From: Lactococcus garvieae subsp. garvieae | GTDB taxonomy: Bacteria > Bacillota > Bacilli > Lactobacillales > Streptococcaceae | Direction of reading: 5' to 3' | Assembly: GCF_029024465.1 (NCBI RefSeq) | Contig: NZ_CP118950.1 | Coordinates: forward strand, 1,178,001-1,242,000 | DNA length: 64,000 bases | Shown: piece by piece, positions 48,737 to 57,468 of the stretch | Layout of the letters: the number at the start of each line of letters is the position of its first letter | Position numbering within the stretch: position 1 is the first letter of the stretch | Translations under genes and position numbers: made by a program | The notes under the pieces: model-generated | What the model was told of the DNA's origin: nothing | The model's database searches: none | What the model saw: only the letters and a program-made list of their open reading frames with translations

Positions 48737-49645
48737 TTATTTTAAGGTATTTTCAAATTTATTTTTGACCTTATCTAGCGTTTCTTGAGTCACACGTTGG
48801 GTCTTATTTCCTGGGATTTTAGTCGCATGAACATTTATTTTACTTACCTTAAGCGCCTTATTATAGTGTGTGGCTATATTCATAAACTCTGAGAAGCTGA
48901 TGTTCGTATTGATGACCTCAGGGAAAATTTTCAAAATTGCTAAAGAGTGTCGCGCCAGAACAGAAGGCTTTTTCAAATTCTCAAATGTAGCAATAGCCAC
49001 ATCTTGTAGTCTGTCTGTATAGCCTTTCTGATCGTTGGCGTTAAGCAAGCTGAGGTAAGCTGCAACTTCATCCGCTGTTTTTAACTGGACAGAACCTTGC
49101 TCAAATTTGAGGCCCTTAGATACAAAAGCTGTTGTATTTTGCACAACGATTCCTCCACTTGCCTCGACCAGTTTCCCCATGTTGTCAAAGTTAATTTCCA
49201 CTACTTTATTAGTTTCTGTACCAAAGGTCTCATTAAACTTCTTGCTTACTGCTTCTGCTCCGCCTTGAGTATAACTTTGATAGAGCGTTGTTTGATCTGG
49301 AAAAACTAAAAGAGGTTGAACATTGATGAGACTTGTCTTTTTGAGCTTTGCATTTGTAGAAGTAAGGCTGGATGTCATAAGAACTTGCTCATTATCTACA
49401 TGAGCAGTCCCTAGAATTAAAGTCGTAAATGTTTCTCCTTTCTTTAAGTTTACCGGACGTGCTTCTGCCAGATGCAGAGTATTAGCCTTATTGATGGCTG
49501 TTTTAGAACTTTGATAGAAGAATACTCCTAAGCCAGTAAAAACAAGTATCAAGACTAGTAAAGTGATGCCAATAACTTTAGGAAACTTTCCCTTTTTTTG
49601 AGTAACTTTCTTTCCACCTGACCGTCTATACGTTTCTTTTTCCAT
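48737..49645 (-). CDS. LytR-CpsA-Psr family protein, degenerate active site
   Basis: The 302-residue protein has a basic N-terminus, one membrane helix (about 23-46) and an extracellular LCP domain. LCP enzymes move wall polymers from lipid carriers to peptidoglycan. The usual RSDT motif is replaced by DNEQV, the IPRDT motif by NVQPL, and the later Arg-rich segment keeps only TDRLQDV. Loss of the metal-holding and phosphate-binding residues suggests it no longer transfers polymers, or acts differently. It lies just left of the IS element. Confidence 0.75.
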   Translation of the reverse strand: MEKETYRRSGGKKVTQKKGKFPKVIGITLLVLILVFTGLGVFFYQSSKTAINKANTLHLAEARPVNLKKGETFTTLILGTAHVDNEQVLMTSSLTSTNAKLKKTSLINVQPLLVFPDQTTLYQSYTQGGAEAVSKKFNETFGTETNKVVEINFDNMGKLVEASGGIVVQNTTAFVSKGLKFEQGSVQLKTADEVAAYLSLLNANDQKGYTDRLQDVAIATFENLKKPSVLARHSLAILKIFPEVINTNISFSEFMNIATHYNKALKVSKINVHATKIPGNKTQRVTQETLDKVKNKFENTLK

Positions 49646-49721
49646 AACTCTCTCCTCGTATAATATATTTTATGGGTATTTTTCACCCCAATTTTCTAAC
49701 AATTGTTATCGTTTTACTTGA
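49646..49721 (-). promoter_or_regulatory. Leader and promoter region of the LCP-like gene
   Basis: On the minus strand a TATTATAC -10 and a CGAGGAGAGAG ribosome site precede the ATG. The -35 is unclear. The IS110 element begins about 75 bases from the start, so it could alter expression. Confidence 0.45.
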
Positions 49722-49739
49722 CTATTGTGACGTTTCCCA

Positions 49740-50000
49740 GAATAATTATTCTTAGGAATGGACTCAAAAGGAATATGCTAACTCTCCTTGTTGCTTCGTC
49801 TTCTTCATAAGTCTGCGACCCGAGCTGTATCAAATCTTCCAACTCACTAGCTGTTTCCACCGTGATTACTCTGCTCTTAGTAGCGAGCAGGCGGTAAGTA
49901 ATCGCTGTGATGGGTATTCTAATAAGCGAGGATGAAGGGATACAGAGTTCTGGGGAATCTCTCAGTAGTCAAGTATAGTTTCCTAATCAAATGAAAGGAG
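49740..50000 (+). ncRNA. Candidate bridge RNA region of the IS110 element
   Basis: The non-coding left end is rich in structure. A long hairpin uses GATTACT (49864-49870) with AGTAATC (49897-49903) and CTGCTC with GAGCAG inside. Two further loop-like regions follow (about 49905-49945 and 49953-49982). TAGTCAAGT (49966-49974) is the exact reverse complement of ACTTGACTA at the left junction, and GGTATT (49913-49918) is the reverse complement of AATACC right of the insertion. Exact RNA ends are not known. Confidence 0.5.
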
Positions 50001-50010
50001 GTCCTTCCAA

Positions 50011-51270
50011 ATGAAATGTTTTGTCGGTTTAGACGTCAGCTCTACCAAACTCGATGTGTGCATCATGTCAAATGACACGGAACTTGGAGTCTTGTACGCT
50101 GCTTCACTTACCAATGATATGATTGGTGCTTCTGAAATCAAAGAACAAGTACTCTCACTTAACGAAAAGTATGAATTTAATAGAGTCGTCATTGGCATGG
50201 AAGCCACATCCCTCTACAGTTTTCATCCTGCAATGTTCTTCCACGAAGACTCGGAGTTAAAGCAGCTCGGAGTCGAGGTCATGGTGGAACAACCAGCCAA
50301 AATAAAGAAATATCGTGAGGCATTCGAAGAAAACAAGAATGATACCCTTGATGCTTTCTACATCGCGGATTACTTCCGCATTGAACGCTTTACAAGATCT
50401 TATCTTAAAGAAGAAAAGTATCTGGCACTACAACATCTCACAAGAACTCGACTTCAGCTCGTGGAACAATTAGTACGTACAAAACAACACTTCATTGAAA
50501 ACATCTACTACAAGTGCAATACGCTCTCTGCGGAATTAAAGAATGAAGAATTGAGTACCTCTGTTTGGTCTGCCACAATTATGACACTCATGACCGAAGA
50601 TTACACGCTAGATGAACTCGCAAATACTCCTCTTGAAGATTTCACGGAACTCATCCAGAAACTCGGGCGAGGTCGCTTCAAAGCTCCTGAGAAACTTGCA
50701 AAAGCAATAAAAGCTGCCATAAAAGGAAGTTACCGCTTATCACTCGTCCAACAAGATTCTGTCAATATTGTACTCAGTCTCCTTGCTCGCGAAATACGGA
50801 GTTTAGAGAAGATGATTAAAGAAATTGATCGAGCCATTGAAGACATGGTAGAAATTATCCCTGAATACCAATGTTTGACCAGTGTACCTGGTATTGGAAA
50901 GGTATTCGCTGCAGGAATTATCGCTGAAATAGGACAGATTGAACGCTTTAAAGACCATCCTCAAGTCGCTAAATATGCTGGCTTGAATTGGAAAGAAACA
51001 CAATCTGGCAATACCTCATCTCAAAATACTTCTCTTGCAAAACGAGGCAATCGTTATCTTCGCTATTACTTAGTTGAAGCCGCCAACTCTGTACGAAGAC
51101 ATAACGTGGAATACGCAGAGTTTTACAAGAAAAAGAAAGATGAAGTCCCCAAACATAAACACAAAAGAGCCGTCGTTTTAACCGCAAGAAAACTTGTGCG
51201 TCTGGTGGATGTGCTACTACGCAACCACCAACTCTATACGCCACCAAGGAGGTTTATGGAAGATAATTAG
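50011..51270 (+). CDS. IS110-family transposase (recombinase)
   Basis: The 419-residue protein has an N-terminal DEDD RuvC-like domain: Asp8 in GLDVSSTKLDV, Glu64 in GMEATS, and DTLDAFYIAD with Asp111 and Asp114. The C-terminal Tnp domain contains TSVPGIGKVFAAGIIAEIG and AGLNWKETQSGNTSS, where Ser332 is the candidate nucleophile, then AKRGNRYLRYYLVEAA. The ribosome site AAAGGAGG is strong. The gene looks intact. It inserts DNA under guidance of an RNA in related elements. Confidence 0.93.
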   Translation: MKCFVGLDVSSTKLDVCIMSNDTELGVLYAASLTNDMIGASEIKEQVLSLNEKYEFNRVVIGMEATSLYSFHPAMFFHEDSELKQLGVEVMVEQPAKIKKYREAFEENKNDTLDAFYIADYFRIERFTRSYLKEEKYLALQHLTRTRLQLVEQLVRTKQHFIENIYYKCNTLSAELKNEELSTSVWSATIMTLMTEDYTLDELANTPLEDFTELIQKLGRGRFKAPEKLAKAIKAAIKGSYRLSLVQQDSVNIVLSLLAREIRSLEKMIKEIDRAIEDMVEIIPEYQCLTSVPGIGKVFAAGIIAEIGQIERFKDHPQVAKYAGLNWKETQSGNTSSQNTSLAKRGNRYLRYYLVEAANSVRRHNVEYAEFYKKKKDEVPKHKHKRAVVLTARKLVRLVDVLLRNHQLYTPPRRFMEDN

Positions 51271-51297
51271 TTTTATCTGCACAATTCCTTGTCTAGC

Positions 51298-51324
51298 CTA
51301 GTAAAATTTGCCAAATTTTACTAG
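51298..51324. terminator. Hairpin in the IS110 right end
   Basis: CTAGTAAAATTT/AAATTTTACTAG is a perfect 12-base stem with a three-base loop after the transposase stop. It may end transcription or protect the right end. Confidence 0.55.
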
Positions 51325-51400
51325 ATTCTTTCGTGCTGTCTTTTTTCAAGATTTTTACTCAGAATCTAGCAACTTATCATTTGACTTAATACCACTAGAC

Positions 51401-52291
51401 TTATTTAAGAATGATAAAATCATTAACTGAGCGTTGATCCTGACTCGGGTATATTACTTCGCCCTTGAATGCCATTTGACTTGATCCGCCGCCGTCCAGA
51501 ACCACTGCATTTTTTAAATTCAACTCCTTAAACTTATTCATAATCTGATCATATCCTGTACTTGTATCCGAAATAATAAGGTAAAGGTTATTCTGCGCGT
51601 CATTTGCTATAAAAGAGTGAATCATCCAATTCACTGAACCATCATTTTTTTGAATTTCACCATCACGGATTAGCACCGAACCAAAACTGAAACTCATTTG
51701 CCCACCATTTTCAATGATTGTTGAGGCGGGTACAGAAGAGTCATAGATTTGACTACTGCCGTCGTTATTGATAACAAAGGCATTGTTAGCTCTCTTATCT
51801 GAACCCCAATCCTTAAAAAGTTTTCCATTATTCATCTGAAAGCCTGTGATGTGCATAGTGCTCATATTAAATCCAGAAGCATTCATGATTAAGGCCTCGG
51901 GGTATTTTTGTATAATTTCTTGCAAGGTAAAAGCTGGAGCATCAATCGAAGTTGCCGTTTTTAATACTTCGACATTGTTGGCTTTATAAATTTTAAAACT
52001 GCCCGATGAAAGATCAGTAAACTTCTCGCCCCCCTCTTTCGAGTTTAGTTTTATCGTGCGGGCTTCTCCTGTATCTTTGACAATACTTTCAGAAGACTTG
52101 ACTGCTTCTTTTGAACTGTTGGAGGCAATATAACCTGACTCTTGATCTGTATGTTGTACACTTTGAGCTTGACCATGTGGTTCTTCTTGTTTTTTAGGAG
52201 TCATAATTATAAATGCAGACCAGCCTACAATTAGTAGAAGGCCAAAGCTAATAAACCAACCTAACTTCTTTCGTTTTTTTATCGTTTTCAT
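51401..52291 (-). CDS. Phosphodiester glycosidase family protein, secreted
   Basis: The 296-residue protein has one N-terminal membrane helix (11-31), a Ser-rich linker and a C-terminal NAGPA/DUF2233-type domain: MNASGFNMS, DSSVPASTIIENGG, and VLDGGGSSQMAFKGE. The family removes sugars attached by phosphodiester bonds or trims glycopolymers. It overlaps the next gene by four bases, tying it to the wall-polymer cluster. Confidence 0.85.
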   Translation of the reverse strand: MKTIKKRKKLGWFISFGLLLIVGWSAFIIMTPKKQEEPHGQAQSVQHTDQESGYIASNSSKEAVKSSESIVKDTGEARTIKLNSKEGGEKFTDLSSGSFKIYKANNVEVLKTATSIDAPAFTLQEIIQKYPEALIMNASGFNMSTMHITGFQMNNGKLFKDWGSDKRANNAFVINNDGSSQIYDSSVPASTIIENGGQMSFSFGSVLIRDGEIQKNDGSVNWMIHSFIANDAQNNLYLIISDTSTGYDQIMNKFKELNLKNAVVLDGGGSSQMAFKGEVIYPSQDQRSVNDFIILK

Positions 52292-53445
52292 ATCTCTACT
52301 TCCCTCATATTTTTCTCTACTGTTTTTTCAGTCATAAGATCTTCAATCACCTTAAGCACACGTTCTGTCGCTTTGCCATCACAATAGTTGTAGGTTTTCT
52401 TGAAAAAGAGAGTTCTTTCCTTTGGGTAGGATGTGCTATCCGTTGCCTGGAGTGCTTGGATAAGTTCACCTTCATTAAAAGTAACCGCTCCTGGAAATTC
52501 TTGCAAGTAATCGATTGTTAAACCTGGTTTTTTAGAATAGCTTTTAAAGTCGGGCACATAAGCGATGATAGGTTTATCAAAGACCATCCAATCCACTGCA
52601 ATAGCCGAATAATCAGTTATCAAAACATCCGTGATGCAGAAAATCGAGGAGATCGGTTCTTCTTCGATAAAAAGGACATGAGGATTATTCTCATAAGCCG
52701 AACCCGAAATAAGTGGATGCGCCTTGTAGATAATGACATAATCTTCACCCAAGGCTTGGTGCACGCGCGCCAAATCAATCTTGGTTTCTTTAAAATATGT
52801 ACTGATCCGTCCACGAAATGTTGGGGCATAAGTAATGACTTTTTTATTGGCCAAAACTGGATACTTTTCAAGAAGTCGTACTTTGGTGTCTTGAACAAAA
52901 TGGTCATCGAAGATTTTGTCATTGTTAGGAATACCTGTAACAAGGACATTTTCTTCAGGGAGATTGAAAGCTTGGGCATATACTCCTTTGTAAAAGTCGG
53001 AGTTGGCGATAGCATAATCGTAGTTTTTAATTTCGTAATCCCTTTGGACACAGTTGCCAAAGTTTTTTAGAGCTGCAGTGGCGTGCCAAATCTCTAGGAC
53101 TTTGACTTCTTTACGATGGGGAAACTTGGAAATGACAAAGTTGTTATAGTCAATGATCACCAGTTTTGAACTTTGAAGGACGAAAAGTTGCTGGATACAA
53201 GCCAGTCCATACTGGAGTTGACCTAGGAAAGTGGGCTGGAACTTGAAAAGCAGGGTTTTTATCTCATACTCTTGCTTTACGTTTAACTCATCATGCAGAA
53301 TTTTGAAATCCTTGGATAGGTTATCATGCTCAAGCGAAATGAAAGTGATCCGGTTCTGATGCACACGAAAAAGAAAAGTAAAAGGATAGAAGAGTGCCAA
53401 AATGATGGTCAACACGATAGATTTAAGTTTCACTAAAAACCTCAC
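52288..53445 (-). CDS. CDP-glycerol glycerophosphotransferase family protein
   Basis: The 385-residue protein has an N-terminal membrane anchor, EIWHATAALKNFG, VTGIPNNDKIF and DVLITDYSAIAVDWMVFDKPI, which are TagB/TagF motifs. It should transfer glycerol phosphate from CDP-glycerol to a growing wall polymer. It overlaps neighbouring genes on both sides, so the cluster is one operon. Confidence 0.9.
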   Translation of the reverse strand: MRFLVKLKSIVLTIILALFYPFTFLFRVHQNRITFISLEHDNLSKDFKILHDELNVKQEYEIKTLLFKFQPTFLGQLQYGLACIQQLFVLQSSKLVIIDYNNFVISKFPHRKEVKVLEIWHATAALKNFGNCVQRDYEIKNYDYAIANSDFYKGVYAQAFNLPEENVLVTGIPNNDKIFDDHFVQDTKVRLLEKYPVLANKKVITYAPTFRGRISTYFKETKIDLARVHQALGEDYVIIYKAHPLISGSAYENNPHVLFIEEEPISSIFCITDVLITDYSAIAVDWMVFDKPIIAYVPDFKSYSKKPGLTIDYLQEFPGAVTFNEGELIQALQATDSTSYPKERTLFFKKTYNYCDGKATERVLKVIEDLMTEKTVEKNMREVEI

Positions 53446-54622
53446 TTACAATTTTTTCACAAGCACTGCCATCATTCCACGGATTAAATCTCTCGTTAAA
53501 AGAGCGCAGCCTTTGGTAGTCAAAACAATCATCTTTAATCATTTTTAGGAGTTCTTCTTCTGTTTTTACGACATCATTAGGTAAATCATCAGGGACTTTG
53601 AGATAAAAACCTCGTAATTCTTCAGCATAATATTCAAGATCGTACATATAAAAATAAATCGGTCTTCCCAGTTGTGCATAATCAAAGAACACACTTGAAT
53701 AGTCTGTAATCAGGGCATCACTCACCAAGTAAGCCTCGTTAATATCCTGATTTGGATCCATGAAAAACACAAAATTCTTTAAATCACGAGGGATATGGTA
53801 AGTGCTACAAATCAAGTAATGCGGTTTAAACAAAACAATGTAGCCTTCTCCAAGCGCCCTTTTCCATTTGTAAAAATCGACCTTTAATTCAAAGGTGTAG
53901 CCCACATTACTATAAGCATTATCTCGCCATGTTGGAGCATAAAGAATTATTTTTTTATTTGTTGGCAAATGATACTTCCTCTTTAATTCTGCAATCTTTA
54001 AAGGATCTGGATGCACCATACAATTAACACGCGGGTAACCAATATGGAGCATTTTGGGCTGCGGAAAAGCGAATGCTGTTTCAAATACCTGAGCCGAGAA
54101 GGGACTAGAAGCGATAAGATAATCCCAATGCCTCCGGTCCTTATCATAGGACTTTACCATCTGTTTGTAGCTTTGTTTGCTTCGATAATAAGTTGAACCA
54201 TTATCTATGATGTCATGCCCTAATCGCTTCAAGGGAACGCCATGCCAAGTTTGTAAGTAAACTTGGTCTGACTTCTTATAATAATAAGGTGCCATTTTGG
54301 AGTTGAAAATCCAATATTTTGCTTTAGAAAGATAGTAATAATATTGAAGCGAGTTAAATTTTACCGTTTTTGCTCCTACTATGACTTGTTTTTTTTGGAA
54401 AGCCCAGATGAGTTGATAATCAGAAAACTGTTCCGAATCTCTCATATATTCAAACAGATAGCGTGGATTATCCGAGTAGGACTTCCCATTAAATGAGGTC
54501 AACAAAATAATCTTTGAATTTGTCTTAAAAACTACTCCTAAAATAAACAGAAAGGGGTACATTATTGTTCTTATAAAAAATAATCTTAGTCTCGCTAATA
54601 AAATCAATATTGTCCCTTTCAT
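53423..54622 (-). CDS. CDP-glycerol glycerophosphotransferase family protein
   Basis: The 399-residue protein has an N-terminal hydrophobic segment, YLQTWHGVPLKRLGHD, HIGYPRVN, LYAPTWRDN and DALITDYSSVFFDYAQLGRP. These are the TagB/TagF polymerase or primase motifs and all key His and Asp residues are present. It overlaps the preceding gene in the operon by 23 bases. Two such enzymes in series suggest a linkage and a chain-extending step. Confidence 0.92.
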   Translation of the reverse strand: MKGTILILLARLRLFFIRTIMYPFLFILGVVFKTNSKIILLTSFNGKSYSDNPRYLFEYMRDSEQFSDYQLIWAFQKKQVIVGAKTVKFNSLQYYYYLSKAKYWIFNSKMAPYYYKKSDQVYLQTWHGVPLKRLGHDIIDNGSTYYRSKQSYKQMVKSYDKDRRHWDYLIASSPFSAQVFETAFAFPQPKMLHIGYPRVNCMVHPDPLKIAELKRKYHLPTNKKIILYAPTWRDNAYSNVGYTFELKVDFYKWKRALGEGYIVLFKPHYLICSTYHIPRDLKNFVFFMDPNQDINEAYLVSDALITDYSSVFFDYAQLGRPIYFYMYDLEYYAEELRGFYLKVPDDLPNDVVKTEEELLKMIKDDCFDYQRLRSFNERFNPWNDGSACEKIVSEVFSET

Positions 54623-54628
54623 TACACT

Positions 54629-55270
54629 CTAAATAAATTTTTTCCCTACTATTTTAACGAACTGATTCAGTGATAAATTTGTAGAAAAATCTTCTGAAAT
54701 TTCATCAATCACTTTTTGAAAAGTATCTGTATTTTTTACTTTACTTAATCCTTCATCAATAATCATAATGTCAGGATCTTGATGTACTATGATAGAAAAA
54801 CCCAGTTTTGCCTTCATACCTGAGGAATACGTTTTAACGGGTTGGTCAATAAAAGGTCCAAGTTCAGAAAAATCAATAATATCCTGCACCTTGGCTTTTA
54901 TTTCCTTATTTTTCATACCGACCATCAAGCCCTTCAGACGTATATTTTCACGTCCAGAAAGATTGTTTTGCATGCCTGCATTAGCTGCAATAATCGAAAC
55001 GTCACCATTAATTTCAACTTGTCCTGTAGTTTGCGCAATTTGACCGCTAATGATATTAGAAAGTGTTGATTTTCCTGCACCATTCAGCCCAATGACTCCG
55101 ACACATTCTCCTTCATGTATTTCAAAGCTTACATTACGTAAAGCCCAAAAATCTTTCTGACTTTTTTCATTTGCGCCTATTAAAGATTTTGCCTTGTTCC
55201 GTGTATCTTTCACCGGCAGCATCTCAAATTTCTTCGACAAATACTCGGCTTTTATTTTGCTGTTCTTCAC
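54629..55270 (-). CDS. TagH-like wall polymer exporter ATPase, degraded C-terminus
   Basis: The 213-residue protein matches the ATPase of teichoic acid exporters at its start: GLNGAGKST (61-69), a conserved EIHEGECVGVIG, YSSGMKAKLGF and DIMIIDEGLS Walker B. After that it departs. The D-loop SVGD becomes KVKN and the H-loop region, expected as FFVSHSL, reads STNLSLNQ. The protein stops about 30-40 residues short of a normal domain. No TagG permease lies beside it. It may be decayed or may need a distant partner. Confidence 0.72.
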   Translation of the reverse strand: MKNSKIKAEYLSKKFEMLPVKDTRNKAKSLIGANEKSQKDFWALRNVSFEIHEGECVGVIGLNGAGKSTLSNIISGQIAQTTGQVEINGDVSIIAANAGMQNNLSGRENIRLKGLMVGMKNKEIKAKVQDIIDFSELGPFIDQPVKTYSSGMKAKLGFSIIVHQDPDIMIIDEGLSKVKNTDTFQKVIDEISEDFSTNLSLNQFVKIVGKKFI

Positions 55271-55375
55271 GTGTATCCATTCTCCCTTGACATTTCTACC
55301 CTATGTCCCATACTTTAAAATATTTAATTAAATCGTAATAAACTACGTTTTTAGCGTATTTTTACTGTATGATTT

Positions 55376-55582
55376 CTAATGATTTTCGGTTTTACCTAGA
55401 ATAATTTCATCATAAGTGATATTAAATAAAGCAAGGGTTCTTTCCAACGTTTCTTTAGAAATTCGAGAGGAGTCTTTTTCTAATTCTTCAACTTCAGCTA
55501 TAGTCAAATTCAATTTATCTGCTAGTAATTTCTTTGACAAACCTTCTTTTTCTCTCCAACCTTTTAAAGAATTCTGTTGCAT
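55376..55582 (-). CDS. Small XRE-type helix-turn-helix protein
   Basis: A 68-residue Cro-like protein with the helix-turn-helix LADKLNLTIAEVEELEKDSSRISKETLERTLALFNI. It has its own promoter, TTGAAT-17-TATAAT, and ribosome site AGAGG. It faces another XRE gene across 131 bases, resembling a repressor pair. Confidence 0.82.
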   Translation of the reverse strand: MQQNSLKGWREKEGLSKKLLADKLNLTIAEVEELEKDSSRISKETLERTLALFNITYDEIILGKTENH

Positions 55583-55628
55583 AAAGACCTCTTTTCTTCA
55601 TTTGAACATAAATTAACACAATACTCTT

Positions 55629-55657
55629 ATTATAATACGTTATTAGTGAATATTCAA
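55629..55657 (-). promoter_or_regulatory. Promoter of the small XRE gene
   Basis: Minus-strand TTGAAT (complement of 55652-55657), 17-base spacer, TATAAT (complement of 55629-55634). Confidence 0.8.
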
Positions 55658-55658
55658 G

Positions 55659-55673
55659 GACTATCTAGACTAT
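55659..55673. promoter_or_regulatory. Direct-repeat operator candidate
   Basis: GACTAT occurs twice with CTA between, exactly between the two divergent promoters. It is a natural site for either XRE protein. Confidence 0.4.
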
Positions 55674-55678
55674 TTTTC

Positions 55679-55707
55679 TTGATTGATACTATATTTAACG
55701 CTATAAT
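55679..55707 (+). promoter_or_regulatory. Promoter of the 117-residue XRE gene
   Basis: TTGATT (55679-55684), 17-base spacer, TATAAT (55702-55707). The ATG is only six bases beyond, so transcription probably starts at the ATG. Confidence 0.8.
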
Positions 55708-55713
55708 AAAGAA

Positions 55714-56067
55714 ATGGATACTCAAGAACATCGCGCTATTATCGCAGCTAATATTAAAAAGTATCTTCAGATGAGCGGTATAAAGCAGAAAGATTTTGCT
55801 TCTAAAATTGGGATAGTACCTTCTACTTTATCAGATTACCTTAATATGCGAATTACACCTTCACAAGGTGTAATTCAAAAGATGGCCGATATTTTGGGAG
55901 TTGAAAAATCTGATATTGATACTACCTATAAAAACAAACTTTCTCTTAACCTTGATCGCCTGATTGATGAGGCCCTTTTCTATAAAAAGGAAATAATCGA
56001 AGAGAAAGATCGTGAATTCTTTAAAAAAACACTTGATGCTTATTTCCACTCTAAAAACAAGAATTAA
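55714..56067 (+). CDS. XRE family repressor-like protein, possibly leaderless
   Basis: The 117-residue protein has a clear helix-turn-helix: QKDFASKIGIVPSTLSDYLNMRITPSQGVIQKMADILGV. The charged C-terminal half lacks a peptidase domain. The start codon sits six bases after the -10 box and there is no ribosome site, so its message looks leaderless, as in some phage repressors. No other phage genes are present. Confidence 0.82.
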   Translation: MDTQEHRAIIAANIKKYLQMSGIKQKDFASKIGIVPSTLSDYLNMRITPSQGVIQKMADILGVEKSDIDTTYKNKLSLNLDRLIDEALFYKKEIIEEKDREFFKKTLDAYFHSKNKN

Positions 56068-56079
56068 TCTGTAAAAAGT

Positions 56080-56108
56080 AAAAAGCTATCTTTACCTGAT
56101 AGCTTTTT
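56080..56108 (+). terminator. Terminator after the XRE gene
   Basis: AAAAGCTATC/GATAGCTTTT hairpin with a T-run. Confidence 0.88.
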
Positions 56109-56439
56109 GTTTATTTTTCAAATTAAATTTTTATAGTTATTTATTTTTCCCATGTTTTCTATTTTATTTCGGGATTTGATGGGAGATATTTTTTCAAAAC
56201 AAAGATCATTGTTATAAAAAGAAGCAAGATTAATCTAAGTTTTTCATTTGTGATATAATATTGTTGTTATCTGTTCTCTACTTTTCATAGGAAGAGAATG
56301 GAAATCTATATTATAAATTTTTATATTAGGGGTCATCAGTACATGATAAAGTTCTTCTTCTTTCGAAAAAGTATCTTTTTCATAGGGATCCAATAATATA
56401 GGACAATTAAAAATTTAAGAAAGCAGTAGAAAATATATT
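56109..56439. other. Region upstream of queA
   Basis: An AT-rich stretch. GTGATATAAT at about 56250 is a possible promoter for queA. A 32-codon reading frame from 56298 has a moderate ribosome site but no features I trust. No riboswitch is recognisable. Confidence 0.4.
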
Positions 56440-57468
56440 TTGAACATTAATGATTTTGATTTTAACTTACCAGAAGAACTTATCGCCCAAACACCTCTTG
56501 AAAAGCGTTCTGAGTCAAAGCTTTTAGTCTTGGATAAAGAAAGCCATTCTATGGAAGATAAACACTTCTATGATATTGTGGATGAGCTTAATCCTGGTGA
56601 TGCCCTTGTCCTCAATAATACCCGTGTCCTTCCTGCACGTCTTTATGGTGTTAAGCCAGAAACTCAAGGACATGTAGAGCTTCTCCTTCTTAAAAACACT
56701 GAAGGTGATCAATGGGAAACTTTAGCTAAGCCTGCAAAACGGATGCGCATTGGTCAAGAACTTTCTTTTGGCGATGGACGTTTAAAAGCAACAGTTGTTG
56801 AAGAATTGGAACATGGCGGACGTATCGTTGAATTTAGTTACGATGGTATCTTCCTTGAAGTTTTAGAAAGTTTAGGCGAAATGCCACTTCCGCCTTATAT
56901 TCATGAAAAACTAGAAGATCAAGAACGTTATCAAACCGTCTTTGCAAAAGAAAACGGATCTGCTGCAGCACCAACCGCCGGCTTACATTACACACCTGAG
57001 CTATTAGACAAGATTCGTGCTAAAGGCGTTCATGTTGTGGAACTTACTTTACATGTCGGTTTGGGTACTTTCCGTCCCGTGAGCGTTGATAATATTGAAG
57101 AACACCATATGCATAGTGAATTCTATCAATTGTCGGAAGAGGCTGCGGCAACACTTCGTGCTGTTAAAGCATCTGGACATCGTGTCATTGCTTGCGGTAC
57201 AACATCTATCCGTACATTGGAAACGATTGGAACAAAATTTGATGGAGATATTCAAGCAGATTCTGGCTGGACAGATATCTTTATCAAACCTGGCTATCAA
57301 TGGAAAGTCGTTGATGCTTTCAACACGAACTTCCACTTGCCAAAATCAACACTGGTTATGCTGGTTGCTGCTTTTGCTGGGCAAGAGTTTATCCTTGAAG
57401 CTTACCAACATGCAATTGATGAGCACTATCGCTTCTTTAGCTTTGGTGACGCGATGTTCGTAAAATAA
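56440..57468 (+). CDS. queA: S-adenosylmethionine:tRNA ribosyltransferase-isomerase
   Basis: QueA transfers a ribosyl group from SAM in queuosine synthesis. The 342-residue protein has [40 protein letters not shown]-like ([14 protein letters not shown]), HMHSEFYQL and [13 protein letters not shown]. The start is TTG (56440-56442) with a weak ribosome site; no ATG or GTG nearby fits the family N-terminus. Confidence 0.93.
   Translation: MNINDFDFNLPEELIAQTPLEKRSESKLLVLDKESHSMEDKHFYDIVDELNPGDALVLNNTRVLPARLYGVKPETQGHVELLLLKNTEGDQWETLAKPAKRMRIGQELSFGDGRLKATVVEELEHGGRIVEFSYDGIFLEVLESLGEMPLPPYIHEKLEDQERYQTVFAKENGSAAAPTAGLHYTPELLDKIRAKGVHVVELTLHVGLGTFRPVSVDNIEEHHMHSEFYQLSEEAAATLRAVKASGHRVIACGTTSIRTLETIGTKFDGDIQADSGWTDIFIKPGYQWKVVDAFNTNFHLPKSTLVMLVAAFAGQEFILEAYQHAIDEHYRFFSFGDAMFVK

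Larger units (their letters stand above)
49722..51386 (+). mobile_element. IS110-family insertion element
   Basis: Both proposed ends read TTGACT (49718-49723 and 51381-51386), which shares a CT core with the IS621 type. That gives an element of about 1.66 kb with a long left end (about 290 bases) and a short right end (about 115 bases) and no terminal inverted repeats, matching the IS110 group rather than IS1111. The boundaries are inferred from the repeated core only and could be off by several bases. It separates the LCP-like gene from the phosphodiester glycosidase gene. Confidence 0.7.

Noticed and set aside
49983-50207. Minus-strand frame in the IS110 transposase
   Set aside because: Shadow of the transposase gene; no ribosome site or motifs.
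55376-56067. Prophage remnant
   Set aside because: Only two XRE genes are present. No integrase, att repeats or structural genes are visible.
56298-56396. 32-codon frame upstream of queA
   Set aside because: The ribosome site is only moderate, the composition is AT-driven and the stop precedes the queA leader without overlap. Not enough for a gene call.
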